Shown piece after piece: positions 8,244 to 18,204 of a stretch of 64,000 nt of DNA; positions within the stretch are counted from its first letter, which is position 1; each line of letters starts with the position of its first letter. The notes beneath the pieces were generated by a model. It did no database searches. It was not told where the DNA came from and saw nothing but the letters and a program-made list of their open reading frames with translations. Source of the stretch: Victivallis sp. Marseille-Q1083. GTDB taxonomy: Bacteria > Verrucomicrobiota > Lentisphaeria > Victivallales > Victivallaceae. The stretch lies in NCBI RefSeq assembly GCF_903645315.1, contig NZ_CAHJXL010000001.1:3298083-3362082 (forward strand), written 5' to 3'. The position numbers and the translations under genes are program-made.

Positions 8244-9371
8244 ATGGATCTGGTAGAATTGAACTATGAACGTGTCGCCAAAGAGCTGTTGCAGGAGGCC
8301 GCCAGCAGCCGGGCGGCGGCGTTCAGCCGTTTGCCTTCGGAACGGGATCTGGCCAGGAAATACAACTGCAGCCGGGTGACCATCCGCAAGGCGTTGGAGA
8401 GACTGAAGGCCGACGGCTGCGTTTCGACGGTCAAAGGGCAGGGGAATTTCTGGCTGGAACTGAAAAACGAGCCGAAAAAGGCCGATCGGGCCGAAAATCT
8501 CCATGTTGCCATCGTCGTGTTCAATTTCGGCATAGCCGACAGTTTTATGTGCTTTTTGAACGGCGTGCAGCACGCCGCCGAGGAAAATTGCCGCTGTCAA
8601 TACAGCATTTATCACCTGGATGCCACGCTCGGCGATACGCCGGGGAAATATACGGCGCTGGAAAAAGCCGACGGTTATCTGGTCACCGGCGATTTCCGGC
8701 TGAGCGATTTGAGCTGGTTCATCAACACCCGCAAACCGATGGTGGTGCTCGGCCAGGCCAGCGACCAATCGATGCTGACCCTGCCCAATCGGCCTTTTTC
8801 GCTGGTCCGGCAGGATTCGTTGACCGGCTGGAGTCTGGCGGCGGCGCAACTGCTGGCGCGCGGCTGCCGCCGGCCGGCGGTGTTCGTCGCCAGCAACCAC
8901 CAGGGGTATCGGGAACGGTTCCAGGGGGTGCAGCTGGCCTTGCGCAATGCCGGTTTGCCGGAGGAGAACGGCCGGCTGGTCGTCGCCGATACGATGGTCA
9001 GCACCAACGGCATTCCCGCCTTGCAACTGTTCGACGCGTTCGACCGGCTGTGGCAGGAAGCACCCGACTTCGACTGTCTGCTGACCACGGTGGAACCGTG
9101 GATGGTGGTGATGGCGGCACAGCGGCGCGGTATTGCCCGCGAACAACTTTTTCCGGTTATTTCGGAGTGCCTCTACCCGGATTTCGGCGCTCAGATCTTT
9201 GAAATCGATACCCTCTCCTACGATCAGTATGTGCTGGGCATGCAGTGCAGCAAATGTCTCGGCGACCTGTTCGACGGCCGCACCGGCTACACGGTGGTCA
9301 ACGTCTGTCCGCTGTTCATCGACGGCCGGGCGCGTTCGGCGGCGGTCACCGATCCGCGCCACAATCACTAA
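8244..9371 (+). CDS. GntR-family transcriptional regulator with LacI-type sugar-binding domain
   Basis: 375 residues. The N-terminal 75 residues form a GntR-type winged helix (LPSERDLARKYNCSRVTIRK, then a wing ending GQGNFW). The remainder (about 85-375) resembles the periplasmic-binding-protein-like sensor of LacI/GalR proteins, with a core beginning LHVAIVVFNFG. Such proteins usually repress carbohydrate genes until a sugar binds. The ATG at 8244 follows a GGGGG stretch. It lies directly upstream of, and reads the same way as, a cluster of secreted and glycosidase-like proteins, so it is the probable local regulator. A palindrome over its own promoter suggests autoregulation. The effector sugar cannot be read from sequence. 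Confidence 0.88.
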   Translation: MDLVELNYERVAKELLQEAASSRAAAFSRLPSERDLARKYNCSRVTIRKALERLKADGCVSTVKGQGNFWLELKNEPKKADRAENLHVAIVVFNFGIADSFMCFLNGVQHAAEENCRCQYSIYHLDATLGDTPGKYTALEKADGYLVTGDFRLSDLSWFINTRKPMVVLGQASDQSMLTLPNRPFSLVRQDSLTGWSLAAAQLLARGCRRPAVFVASNHQGYRERFQGVQLALRNAGLPEENGRLVVADTMVSTNGIPALQLFDAFDRLWQEAPDFDCLLTTVEPWMVVMAAQRRGIAREQLFPVISECLYPDFGAQIFEIDTLSYDQYVLGMQCSKCLGDLFDGRTGYTVVNVCPLFIDGRARSAAVTDPRHNH

Positions 9372-9466
9372 AGAGAACGCTTGCCTGGGCGACGGCGGGT
9401 TGATAGGTTTGAATTTATAAAGTTCTAAGCAGTTATAAATAATAATTTGATAAAAGTTGGTGTGTC

Positions 9467-11827
9467 ATGTGGAAAAAATGGTGTTCGATTTTCTGGATGC
9501 TGGGGTTCTGTCTCGGTGGAAACGGTATCGTGCTGGTCGAGAACGGAAAGTCCGGATATGTGATTTACAGCGCAGCCGATGCGACGGCGGTTGAAAAAAA
9601 TGCCGCGGCGGAGCTGCAGGAATACGTTGAAAAGATCACCGGCTGCCGGCTGCCGGTCGTCGCGGCGGTGCCGGACGGGACGGCAAAGGTGGTTTTCGTC
9701 GGTGATTCGGCGGCGGCGCGGCGGGCCGTGCCGGAATATTGGCCGGAGGCGTGGCGCCAGGACGAGATTTTGATCGCGGTCGACCCGGCCGGACCGCTGG
9801 TGTTGGCCGGCGACGCGCAGCGCGGCGCGCTGTACGCGGTCGATACCTGGCTGGAGGATTGGTGCGGCGTGCGCTGGTGGACCTGGTACGAGACGGAGAT
9901 TCCGTCGCTGCCGACGCTGGAGCTGGAGCCGCAGTGCCGCCGTTACGCTCCCGTCTTCAGCCTGATCCGTCAGGTATTCTATCCGGATGTCAACGAACAT
10001 CCGCAATTTCTCGCTCACCTGAAGCTCGACGGCGCCCGTCACCACCCGCTGCCGCCGGAGTGGGGCGGCAGCAACAGCATTTTCTGCCATACCCAGTTGA
10101 GCGGCTGGCAGTTGGCGCCGGAGACCTACTTTGCCGATCACCCGGAGTGGTACGCCGAACGCGACGGCAAACGCGTTTCGGACGGCCAGCTCTGCCTGAC
10201 CAATCCGGCAATGCGGCGGGAGATGATCCGGAAGGTGAAGGAGAATCTGCGGGCGCTCGACGGCGCGAAAGTCGTCGATTGCAGTCAGGCCGACAATCAG
10301 ACTTTCTGCTGCTGCGCGACGTGCCGCGCTGCGGAGGAAGCGCTCGGCGGTCACAGCGGCCTGATGATCGACTTCATCAACGCAGTGGCGGCCGGCGTGG
10401 AGCAGGAGTTTCCCGCCGCGATCGTCTGCACGTTCGCTTACGAGTACACCCGCCGGCCGCCGGATAACCCGGCGGTCCGGCCGCGGCACAATGTGATGAT
10501 CCGGCTCTGTCCGATCGAATGCAATCTGGCCCGGCCGTATGATTCCACCCCGGAACAGTGTGAAGTCAACAGCGAATTCGCTGCCGATTTGAAGCGCTGG
10601 AGCGAAATCGCGCCGCATCTGATGATCTGGGATTACTGGGCGAATTTCATCGATCCGTTGATTCCCAGTCCGCTGTGGGGAAACGTCGCCGGCAACTTGC
10701 GTTTCATGGCGGCAAATAAAGTGACGGCGGTACTCGCCGAACATTGGGCGCCGGCGTTCGGGGAGTTCACTGCCCTGCACCAGTGGGTCGGCGCCCATCT
10801 GTTGTGGAATCCCGACCTCGATGCGGCGGAATTGACCCGGGAGTTCGTCACCGGCTATTACGGCGGAGCCGCCGCGCCGTATATCCTCGACTATCTGGCG
10901 CTCCAGCAGCGGGAAATTGATTCGCATCCGAAATTTCATCTGTCGATCTTCACCGGCGGAACATCCGGCTGGCTGAGCCTGCCGGCGATCGAGCGGATGC
11001 GGAAATTGATGGCGGAAGCAGCGGAGGCGGTTGCCGCCGATCCGGTCCTTTCCCGGCGGGTGGCCAGGTTGAAAATTCCGGCCGACGTCGCCTATCTGAC
11101 CCGGCCGGAATTCACCGTCTGGTCGGCGCTTCAGCGAATCGACCGGCGGACGCCGGAACAGCCGCCGGCGGAGCTGATCCGGGAGGTGGTGGACAATATC
11201 AAAGCCTGCATTGCCGAAACGAAGGCGCTGGGCCCTTGTGCCTGCAGCGGAACCGAGGATTGCGTCCTGGGCTATTCGCGCTCGGTCTGCCGGATGGGCA
11301 TGGACGTCGAAGCATTTGCCGCCGCGTTGAAAGATTTATACCGGACCGAACCGCTGCCGCTGCCGTTGCCGCTGCCCGACGGATTGAAGGAGACGGAATG
11401 CGTGGTGGTGCCGGCGACGGATTTCTCCCGGAATGCCGATGCCGTCGCGGTCGAAGACCCGCCCGGCAGTCCGTTTCCGGTGTTGCGGATTGCCACCCGG
11501 AAGCTCAATTGGCTGACTTTCCGTTACGGCATCTTGCCGGAGACACCGGTCCGGCCCGGGTTGAGCTTTGACCTCTGGGCGTTGCTGCGCGTTGAAAAGG
11601 CGACGACCCGGCCGGTGCTCTGGTGCGGGATCTGGTATCCGCTGATCCGGCAGGAACTGGGGTTCCGGGTCGGTGTGGAGGGAACGCACTGGCAATGGGT
11701 GAAGCTGGGCAATATCCCGTTTCTGAACCGGGCCCAGCCGTTTCTGGCCGGCCTTGAAGTGCCGGAAGCGGAATATTTATACTGTGCGGCAATTGTTCTG
11801 GCGCCGCCGGCGGGACAGGAGAATTGA
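9467..11827 (+). CDS. Secreted DUF4838-family protein (alpha-glucuronidase-like fold)
   Basis: 786 residues beginning with a basic, hydrophobic signal peptide (MWKKWCSIFWMLGFCLGGNG). Residues about 25-150 resemble the non-catalytic domain of GH20/GH67 enzymes (NAAAELQEYVEKITGCRLPV). The middle, with HPEWYAERDGKR and a Cys-rich CCCATCRAAE, is typical of the DUF4838 family common in Bacteroidetes, Planctomycetes and Lentisphaerota. A C-terminal beta-rich part (about 640-780) may bind carbohydrate. The reaction is unproven; the family is presumed to act on polysaccharides outside the cytoplasm. It is followed 2 bp later by the next gene, so the two are co-transcribed. A pyrimidine-poor, AT-rich stretch (9405-9460) upstream probably holds a promoter, but no clear Shine-Dalgarno is visible. 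Confidence 0.82.
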   Translation: MWKKWCSIFWMLGFCLGGNGIVLVENGKSGYVIYSAADATAVEKNAAAELQEYVEKITGCRLPVVAAVPDGTAKVVFVGDSAAARRAVPEYWPEAWRQDEILIAVDPAGPLVLAGDAQRGALYAVDTWLEDWCGVRWWTWYETEIPSLPTLELEPQCRRYAPVFSLIRQVFYPDVNEHPQFLAHLKLDGARHHPLPPEWGGSNSIFCHTQLSGWQLAPETYFADHPEWYAERDGKRVSDGQLCLTNPAMRREMIRKVKENLRALDGAKVVDCSQADNQTFCCCATCRAAEEALGGHSGLMIDFINAVAAGVEQEFPAAIVCTFAYEYTRRPPDNPAVRPRHNVMIRLCPIECNLARPYDSTPEQCEVNSEFAADLKRWSEIAPHLMIWDYWANFIDPLIPSPLWGNVAGNLRFMAANKVTAVLAEHWAPAFGEFTALHQWVGAHLLWNPDLDAAELTREFVTGYYGGAAAPYILDYLALQQREIDSHPKFHLSIFTGGTSGWLSLPAIERMRKLMAEAAEAVAADPVLSRRVARLKIPADVAYLTRPEFTVWSALQRIDRRTPEQPPAELIREVVDNIKACIAETKALGPCACSGTEDCVLGYSRSVCRMGMDVEAFAAALKDLYRTEPLPLPLPLPDGLKETECVVVPATDFSRNADAVAVEDPPGSPFPVLRIATRKLNWLTFRYGILPETPVRPGLSFDLWALLRVEKATTRPVLWCGIWYPLIRQELGFRVGVEGTHWQWVKLGNIPFLNRAQPFLAGLEVPEAEYLYCAAIVLAPPAGQEN

Positions 11828-11829
11828 CG

Positions 11830-13926
11830 ATGACGGTTCTGGAAAATCAACAGGAGAGAATTGTTTTCGACTCCGGCACCGGCGCGGTGGCGGCGCTGGA
11901 ACTGGCCGGATTTGCGTTGCTCAAGCCGCAAGAGGTGCTTTTCGAACTCGGCTTCCGCGACAACCGGAACGAGTTGAAGATTCTGTCCTCTTTGGATTTC
12001 GCTCTGACCGCCGAAGACTTGCCGTCCGGTGTCGAATTGACGTTTGCCGGACAGCGGAGTTATCCGGCGCTGCGGGTGACGATGACGGTTCGCCGGCTGG
12101 CGGGGGGCGGCTTCGGCTTCCATCCGGTTGTCGCCGGCATTCCGGACGGGTTGCGCCTGGAATGGATCGATCCGGTGTTTCTGCTGCTGAAAGATGCCGG
12201 GGGCCAGTTGTTCCAGCCGCGTCAGGAAGGCTGGCTGCCTCGCGACCCGATGAACGCCTGCTACGGCAAGCCGGACTATCCCTATTACAACCATTATCCC
12301 GGTTACATGCCGATGCAGTTCACCGCTTATTATTATCCGGAAGCGGGCGTTTATTTTGCCGCGCATGACTTTTCTCACGCGACCAAGGCGATCGAATGTG
12401 TGCCGACCGCCGGCGGCCCGCGGCTGGCGTTCCGGTTGTTCTGCGGCAGCGCCGGCGCCGCAGACTGGTATGACGGCGGGTTCGATTTCGTCGTTCGCCT
12501 GTTCCGGGGCGACTGGATGGACGCTTGTGAAATTTACCGCGACTGGGTCGAAGATGATCCGGCGCTGCCGCCGAAAGGACAGTTTCCGGCCTTTGTGGAT
12601 GACTCGCCGGTCTGTGTCCTTTATCCAGTGCAGGGACACGGCGCCGATAAAGGCGAGATGGCGCCGAACGAATATTTTCCGTATTGCAACGCCTTGCCGG
12701 TCGTCCGGCGTTACGCGGAGGCGTTCGACAGCCGGATCATGGCATTGCTGATGCATTGGGAAGGAACCGCGCCGTGGGCGCCGCCTTACGTCTGGCCGCC
12801 GCTCGGTGGGGAGGCGCTGCTCGGCGAATATCGCGATGCGCTGCATCGCGAAGGGCATCTGCTGGGCGTTTACTGCTCCGGCACCGCCTGGACGCAGACC
12901 AGCAGCATCAACGCCTACAGCCGGGTCGAACAGTGCGAGCAGCAGGGGCTGGAACGTTACATGATTCGCGGACCGCACGGCGAATTGCGCGCCCATATCT
13001 GCAACGGCGAACACGAACAGCGCCTCGGCTATGACATGTGTGTCAGCGAACCGTGGGTGAAACGGACCTTGCGGGAAGAGGCCGTCAAACTGGCCCGGTT
13101 CGGCATCGACTATGCGCAGTTCTTCGACCAGAATCTCGGCGGCGCCTCCCATCTGTGCTGGGCGAAGCACCATGCGCATCCGGAAGTCCCCGGCGTCTGG
13201 CAGACGCGCAATATGGCGAAGCTGATGGGAGAGCTCAATGCGGCGATCCGGGCGGAACAGTGTTCGATGACGCTCGGCTGCGAATGCGCGGCGGCGGAGC
13301 CGTATTTGAAATATCTGCCGTTCAGCGACCTGCGTTTCTTCTGCTGGATGGGCAGGGACGGGCTTTCGGTGCCGGCCTACAGTTATGTTTTCCATGAGTA
13401 CGTCAACAATTTCATGGGCAACCAGGGCGGCACGTTGCAGCAGTTGAACGCCGCGGAAAATCCGGACAATCTGCTCTACCGGCTCGCCTATGCTTTTACC
13501 GCCGGCGATCTGTTGAGCGTGGTACTGGGTTCCGGCGGCAATATCATCTGGTGTTGGGGTATCAGTTGGGATACCGCTTTGCCGGAGCAGCAGCCGGCGA
13601 TCGATTTCATCCGCCATCTGACGGCTTTCCGCAGACGGCATGCCAAATTTCTGCAATACGGCCGCCGGCTGAAAACCCCGGCGGCGCTGGACGGGGAGCG
13701 CTGGAGCCTGAAGACGTTCAACGCGGTTTACGAGCTCGATGCGTTTCTGCATTCCGCCTGGCGCGCTCCCGACGGCGAAGAAGCGCTCGTCGTCGCTAAT
13801 TTCCAGCGGCATTGCCAGACGATCCGGCTGACGCCGGCGGCGGCGGCGCTGGACGGCCGCTCCCGGCCGTGGGAGCTGGTTTTGGAGCCGTTGCAGGCCC
13901 GGCTGGTCCGCATCGTTCGGAAATAG
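11830..13926 (+). CDS. Glycoside-hydrolase-like protein (DUF6259-type)
   Basis: 698 residues without a signal peptide. An N-terminal beta-sandwich region (about 1-230) precedes a TIM-barrel-like part with aromatic and acidic motifs such as [21 protein letters not shown] and [12 protein letters not shown], where acidic residues sit at strand ends as in retaining glycosidases. A C-terminal beta domain (about 620-698) contains [12 protein letters not shown]. The layout resembles the DUF6259 family of putative glycosidases; the specific family is not certain and no substrate can be assigned. The ATG at 11830 is preferred to TTG 11824 because AGGAG at 11817-11821 gives 8-nt spacing. It is coupled to the upstream DUF4838 gene. 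Confidence 0.75.
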   Translation: MTVLENQQERIVFDSGTGAVAALELAGFALLKPQEVLFELGFRDNRNELKILSSLDFALTAEDLPSGVELTFAGQRSYPALRVTMTVRRLAGGGFGFHPVVAGIPDGLRLEWIDPVFLLLKDAGGQLFQPRQEGWLPRDPMNACYGKPDYPYYNHYPGYMPMQFTAYYYPEAGVYFAAHDFSHATKAIECVPTAGGPRLAFRLFCGSAGAADWYDGGFDFVVRLFRGDWMDACEIYRDWVEDDPALPPKGQFPAFVDDSPVCVLYPVQGHGADKGEMAPNEYFPYCNALPVVRRYAEAFDSRIMALLMHWEGTAPWAPPYVWPPLGGEALLGEYRDALHREGHLLGVYCSGTAWTQTSSINAYSRVEQCEQQGLERYMIRGPHGELRAHICNGEHEQRLGYDMCVSEPWVKRTLREEAVKLARFGIDYAQFFDQNLGGASHLCWAKHHAHPEVPGVWQTRNMAKLMGELNAAIRAEQCSMTLGCECAAAEPYLKYLPFSDLRFFCWMGRDGLSVPAYSYVFHEYVNNFMGNQGGTLQQLNAAENPDNLLYRLAYAFTAGDLLSVVLGSGGNIIWCWGISWDTALPEQQPAIDFIRHLTAFRRRHAKFLQYGRRLKTPAALDGERWSLKTFNAVYELDAFLHSAWRAPDGEEALVVANFQRHCQTIRLTPAAAALDGRSRPWELVLEPLQARLVRIVRK

Positions 13927-13981
13927 CAAATTCAACTCTCGGAGAAACAGATTGTCAACCCAAACAGGAAAGGACAAAAAA

Positions 13982-14692
13982 ATGTTGAAAAGAGTACGGT
14001 TTACATTGATTGAACTCTTGGTCGTGATTGCGATCATCGCCATTCTCGCCAGCATGTTGCTGCCGGCGCTGAGCAAGGCCAAGGCGATGGCGCAGCAGAC
14101 CAGATGTCTGAACAATCTCAAACAGATCGGCTTGGCGGCGATGCTGTACGGCAATGATTTCGACGACCGGATCATCCCGGAATATCTCGGCTGGGGCGTT
14201 TCCGAGGTGTGGCCGGTGGAATTGACGATTGACGGTTATCTGTCGCAGGAGGTGCTGCTCTGCCCGATGTGGGGACTGGCGCGAACGGCGGTCGGGCTGC
14301 ACGATCCCGACGCCGGGGCGTTGAGCGCCGGCGGCCGGGCGGCGACCGATTACGGCATCGCGATCATCAACGGCAGCGTCGGCAACGGTTTCGGGAACTG
14401 TTACAAATTCAGCGGTATCGACCGTCCGACCGAAGCCGGGTTGATGGTGGATAGCTGGAACACCACTTTTTTCTGGGAAGGCGCGCCGTGGCAGGCCGAT
14501 CCGTTCGTCAATCAGGCCGGCAGCGGCACTACTCCGACATTGCATGGCGGTTGGACCGACTGGCGGCACCGCGGCGAATCGCTGAATTGCCTGCTGGTCG
14601 ACGGGCATGTTGAAAACCGGCGGAGCAAGGAGCAGTTTTCACCCGATTCCGACAATTCGACCCAGTACTTCGGCAACTGGGGCAAATATTGA
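13982..14692 (+). CDS. Type IV pseudopilin-like protein with H-x-DG C-terminus
   Basis: 236 residues with a class III prepilin signal: MLKRVR then [20 protein letters not shown], a hydrophobic helix carrying the conserved Glu at +5. The residue before the cleavage site is Arg rather than the usual Gly. The C-terminus has [17 protein letters not shown], close to the H-X9-DG signature found in large prepilin families of Lentisphaerota and Planctomycetes, here with ten residues between His and Asp. Expected to be processed by a prepilin peptidase and displayed at the cell surface or in a type II secretion-like pseudopilus. The ATG at 13982 has AGGAAAGGA 6 nt upstream; an in-frame TTG at 13952 also has a GGAG but is less likely. 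It sits between glycosidase genes and ends at its own terminator. Confidence 0.88.
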   Translation: MLKRVRFTLIELLVVIAIIAILASMLLPALSKAKAMAQQTRCLNNLKQIGLAAMLYGNDFDDRIIPEYLGWGVSEVWPVELTIDGYLSQEVLLCPMWGLARTAVGLHDPDAGALSAGGRAATDYGIAIINGSVGNGFGNCYKFSGIDRPTEAGLMVDSWNTTFFWEGAPWQADPFVNQAGSGTTPTLHGGWTDWRHRGESLNCLLVDGHVENRRSKEQFSPDSDNSTQYFGNWGKY

Positions 14693-14703
14693 GCAACGCA
14701 CTG

Positions 14704-14742
14704 CCGCGGACCGTCGCCGATCCGGTCCGCGGCGATTTTTTT
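14704..14742 (+). terminator. Intrinsic terminator after the pseudopilin gene
   Basis: Perfect 10-bp stem CCGCGGACCG / CGGTCCGCGG (14704-14713 with 14723-14732), 9-nt loop, followed by CGATTTTTTT. It begins 11 bp after the pseudopilin stop and lies before the start chosen for the next gene. Confidence 0.9.
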
Positions 14743-14748
14743 GAGAAT

Positions 14749-17643
14749 ATGATCATGGAAACGCATTGTCCCGAGGAAAGTCTGATGCCGTTCTGGTTCT
14801 GGAATGGCGAAGTTACCGAAACGGAGCTCATCCGGCAGCTCGAACTCGCCGCCGCCTCCGGTGTCGACGGCCTGGTTATCCATGCCCGGCGCGGCAACCG
14901 GATTGCCTATTTGAGCGAACGATGGTTTGCGCTGTGGCGCTGTGCCTGCCTGGCGGCGCGCCGGCTGGGATTGACGCTGTGGATTTATGACGAAGAGGGC
15001 TTTCCCAGCGGCACCGTCAGCGGGCGGCTGCCGAAACTCGGCGAAGCGTTCCAGCAGAAATTCCTCTCGTTTCTGGAGATGACCGCCGGTGAGGCGCTGG
15101 CGGCCGGCAATGTCGTCCGTTTTTTCGACCGTGCCCGGCCGGACCGGCCGTTGAGCCGTGCGGAAATCCGGCCGGACATGACGTTGCTGGTCTTCCAGCG
15201 CGGTCTCAATCCGGCTTCGGTTGATTTTTTCCAGCCGTCACTGACCGAAAAGTTTCTCGAATTGACCCATGAACAGTACCGGCGCCATCTCGGCGAATTT
15301 TTCGGTACGACGATCACCGGCGTCTTCACCGACGACAGCCACCTGCTGGAGCCGGGCGGGCCGCGTTTGGCTTATAGCGATGATTTCGAGGCGGATTTTG
15401 CGGCCCGGCACGGTTACAGCCTGCTTGACAGCCTGGGCCGGCTGGTCGACAATCTGCCCGATTCCGGCCGGGTGCGCCGTGACTATTACCATTATTGCGC
15501 CGAACGTTTCGCCGCCGCGTTTCTGCGGCCGGTCCGGCGTTGGTGCGAGGCCAACTCACTGGCTTTTTACGGCCATTTATGCGGCGACGAAGGGCCGTTT
15601 CATGTCATTCTGCGCAAGAGCGCCGATCCGTCGCTTTACTATCGGGAATTTGCCGCGCCGGGCGTCGACGATTATCTGAGTTTTCATTTCGAAGGCCGTT
15701 ATCTGCGCGACCCGGTCAATTCGCTGCAGGGCGGCGGCTGGTTTTGCCGGACGCCGGGTTTTTCCGCCGCCAATTTGATTCGGGCGGCAGTCAGCGTCTC
15801 CGCCCAGACCGGCAACGGCAACTGCATGGCTGAAGTCCTGGCCAGCCTCGGCTGGGGCGTGCCGCCGGAATTGCTGCGGGCGCATTTGAATTTTTTCCTG
15901 CTGCACGGCGCCAACCAGCTGGTGCCGCATTATTTCGGCTACTCGACATCCGGCGACACCAAACGCGACCATCCGGCCAGTTATTTTTTTCAGGAACCGT
16001 ATTTTGCCGTCTCGAATGATCTGTTCCGGGATGTCCGGCGTTCGCGCCGGCTGCTCGGCTACGGCCGGCCGGCGGCCGGAGTGCTGGTCTGGCATCCGAT
16101 CGATTCGGTTCAAACCGCGACCGACGGCGGTGTCATCGAAGAACCCGGTGCTTTCCAGCCGGTCCGGCCCGGCTGCCGGCGCGACTGCGCCTTTTACAGC
16201 GGCATGCTGGCGGAACTTGATTTGGCATTGAGCCGGCGGCAGGTGCCGTTTCACTTCGGTTTCGAGTCGATCGTCGCCGAGTGCGGTTCGGTGTGCGGCG
16301 ATCTCCTCCAAATCGGTTCGGCCGCCTACCGGACGGTCATCTTGCCGTGGCTGGAGGCCTTGCGCCCGTCGACCGTCGAATTGCTGCGGCGCTTCCACGC
16401 CGGCGGCGGCCGGCTGTTGATTCTCGGTTCGCTGCCGGATGGCGTGGAATTGCCGGGCGAACGGTATGATTCGCTGGAGACGATGCTGCCGCAAATTCCG
16501 CCGGCATTTGACTTGCGGACGCCGGTTGACGCCGACGCGCGGGAAATCGCCGTCGGAATGCGCATTCACCGGGGGCGGATGTTCTGCAGCCTGGCCAATT
16601 TCAACGATCACGACTGCCAGGTTTCGATCGGCGGCGTGCCGCCGGATTGGCTGCTTTACGAACCGGTCGACGATGTTGTAGCGCCGCTTCCGGAATCGCT
16701 GAGGATCGGGCGTTTCCGGATGGTGCACCTGCTGCCGGCGGCGTTGGCGGAAACCCTGCTCGGTCCGGCCGGGCGGAACCGTTGCCGCCCGGAATTGGCG
16801 ACCGGCCGTTTTCCGCTGCCGCGCGTCGGCTGGCGGATTGCGCGTACCCGGCCGAATGTCTGCCTGATCGACCGTTTCGGCGCGCCCGGCAGCGAGGTGG
16901 ATTGCGTCGACAGTCAGGCGTTCAGCCGGTTGAGCGGGCCGACCGGCTTCCACCGGACGGTGGTTCTGCCTTGCCGGCTGCCGAAACTGACGTTCGGTTT
17001 CGAGCCGGAAGGGCTGGAACGGCTGCAGTTCAATTATCGCGATCTGCTGCATTTGCCGCGAACCGTCCACGACGCAACGCCTGATCTGGCGGAAGTCGAT
17101 TTAACCGGCCTCCAGCAAACCGGCGTCAATCTGCTGCATCTGGTCAATCGCCGGCGGCGGCTGGAATATTGTTATTTGTTTGGCGATTTCCGGGTGGGTA
17201 TCCGCGGCCGGGACGTGGAAGTGATGGCGGATGCGCCGCTTGATTTCGGCGATCTGGCCGCGCAGGGACTGCCGTTTTATTGGGGAAGCGTCCGCTATTG
17301 CCTGCAATTTGAATGGCCGGAAAAACCGCGGGGAAGCGAACAATTGGTATTGACCGGCGAATTGGCCGGGGTGGCGGTGACGCTGAACATGGTGGCGTTG
17401 CCGGCCGACAGCGGCGCTTCGGTCCGCATTCCGCTGCGGGCGGCATTGCGGCCGGGAACGAATCGGCTGACGATCGAGGTGTACAACACCGCGCAGAATT
17501 TTTTCGGTCCGCACCGGAAATTTGCCCAGTTGGAACAACGCACCGCCTGGTATCCGCAACCGTGCAGTGCGGATTTTGCCGGCAGCGACGCCTTTTCGTT
17601 GGCCGGGTTCGGTTTGTTCGACCTCCCGTACATCGAATATTGA
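14749..17643 (+). CDS. Large glycoside hydrolase (GH106/rhamnosidase-like TIM barrel)
   Basis: 964 residues from ATG 14749. The frame is open back to 14689, but that extension would be coded by the preceding terminator hairpin, so a later start is needed; ATG 14755 and ATG 14785 (GAGGAAAG just upstream) are alternatives. The N-terminal barrel has LMPFWFWNGEVTE, VDGLVIHARRG and LWIYDEEGFPSG, a pattern typical of GH106-like alpha-L-rhamnosidases and relatives, with the Asp-Glu pair in YDEEG as a candidate acidic site. The C-terminal 100 residues look like a galactose-binding-like beta-sandwich (PGTNRLTIEVYN). There is no obvious signal peptide. Substrate unknown; the cluster context argues for glycan breakdown. 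Confidence 0.72.
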   Translation: MIMETHCPEESLMPFWFWNGEVTETELIRQLELAAASGVDGLVIHARRGNRIAYLSERWFALWRCACLAARRLGLTLWIYDEEGFPSGTVSGRLPKLGEAFQQKFLSFLEMTAGEALAAGNVVRFFDRARPDRPLSRAEIRPDMTLLVFQRGLNPASVDFFQPSLTEKFLELTHEQYRRHLGEFFGTTITGVFTDDSHLLEPGGPRLAYSDDFEADFAARHGYSLLDSLGRLVDNLPDSGRVRRDYYHYCAERFAAAFLRPVRRWCEANSLAFYGHLCGDEGPFHVILRKSADPSLYYREFAAPGVDDYLSFHFEGRYLRDPVNSLQGGGWFCRTPGFSAANLIRAAVSVSAQTGNGNCMAEVLASLGWGVPPELLRAHLNFFLLHGANQLVPHYFGYSTSGDTKRDHPASYFFQEPYFAVSNDLFRDVRRSRRLLGYGRPAAGVLVWHPIDSVQTATDGGVIEEPGAFQPVRPGCRRDCAFYSGMLAELDLALSRRQVPFHFGFESIVAECGSVCGDLLQIGSAAYRTVILPWLEALRPSTVELLRRFHAGGGRLLILGSLPDGVELPGERYDSLETMLPQIPPAFDLRTPVDADAREIAVGMRIHRGRMFCSLANFNDHDCQVSIGGVPPDWLLYEPVDDVVAPLPESLRIGRFRMVHLLPAALAETLLGPAGRNRCRPELATGRFPLPRVGWRIARTRPNVCLIDRFGAPGSEVDCVDSQAFSRLSGPTGFHRTVVLPCRLPKLTFGFEPEGLERLQFNYRDLLHLPRTVHDATPDLAEVDLTGLQQTGVNLLHLVNRRRRLEYCYLFGDFRVGIRGRDVEVMADAPLDFGDLAAQGLPFYWGSVRYCLQFEWPEKPRGSEQLVLTGELAGVAVTLNMVALPADSGASVRIPLRAALRPGTNRLTIEVYNTAQNFFGPHRKFAQLEQRTAWYPQPCSADFAGSDAFSLAGFGLFDLPYIEY

Positions 17644-17654
17644 TGAAAAATTGG

Positions 17655-17687
17655 CCCGGCAAAATGGCGGTTTGCCATTTTGCCGGG
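17655..17687 (-). terminator. Terminator between convergent genes
   Basis: A 14-bp perfect stem CCCGGCAAAATGGC / GCCATTTTGCCGGG with a 5-nt loop. On the minus strand it is followed by CCAATTTTTC, fitting a terminator for the DUF2062 gene; on the plus strand the tail is not T-rich, but the hairpin lies 12 bp after the glycosidase stop and may serve both. Confidence 0.8.
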
Positions 17688-17703
17688 TTGAACGGGGATG
17701 GTT

Positions 17704-18204
17704 TCAGGCCGGGGCGGCCTGCTTTTTTTGCCGGAGGGCCCGGTAGCGTCCCACCAGCTTTTTCACGCCGAAATAAGTCAGCGGCGTCATGATTGCCGTC
17801 AGCAGCAATCCGCCGAGGAAAAAGGCGATGACCAGTTCGCCGCCGATGCCCATCAGCGCCTGATAGCTCTGCTTTTCGAGCACTTCGGTGAAGGCCTGTT
17901 CGATCGAAGCCAAAGTGAGGCTGCCGCCCATCAGCCGGTTGCCCACCCAGCACTGCACCGGGTAGATGAGGAAGATCGTGAAGTGGTTCGTCAGCAGCGT
18001 GCCGAAGACGGCGCCGATCTTGCTGCCCTTGAGCAGAAAGGCGGTCGGGACCGACAGCAGCAATTGGAAGCCGAACGGAATCAGACAGCCGTAGAACATG
18101 CCGATGGCCCAGCCGCGGGCAATGTATTCGGCCGGCGCTTTTTCCTTGACCATCCGGACATAGAGGCGGACCAGGCTGCGCCGGAATCGTTGCATGAGAG
18201 TCAT
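17704..18204 (-). CDS. DUF2062 membrane protein
   Basis: 166 residues. An N-terminal basic segment (MQRFRRSLVRLYVRMVKEKA) is followed by three hydrophobic helices with the DUF2062 pattern: IARGWAIGMFYGCLIPFGFQ, then TLLTNHFTIFLIYPVQCWVG. The family is found alone or fused to glycosyltransferases and its function is not established. The start overlaps the stop of the upstream Na/Pi cotransporter gene by 4 nt (ATGA), so they are translationally coupled and probably form one operon with the antiporter. A strong hairpin terminator follows at 17655-17687. Confidence 0.85.
   Translation of the reverse strand: MTLMQRFRRSLVRLYVRMVKEKAPAEYIARGWAIGMFYGCLIPFGFQLLLSVPTAFLLKGSKIGAVFGTLLTNHFTIFLIYPVQCWVGNRLMGGSLTLASIEQAFTEVLEKQSYQALMGIGGELVIAFFLGGLLLTAIMTPLTYFGVKKLVGRYRALRQKKQAAPA

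Noticed and set aside
11524-14175. Minus-strand open frame of about 883 codons opposite the glycosidase-like and pseudopilin genes
   Set aside because: Antisense shadow; low-complexity Arg/Gln/Pro composition and no domain.
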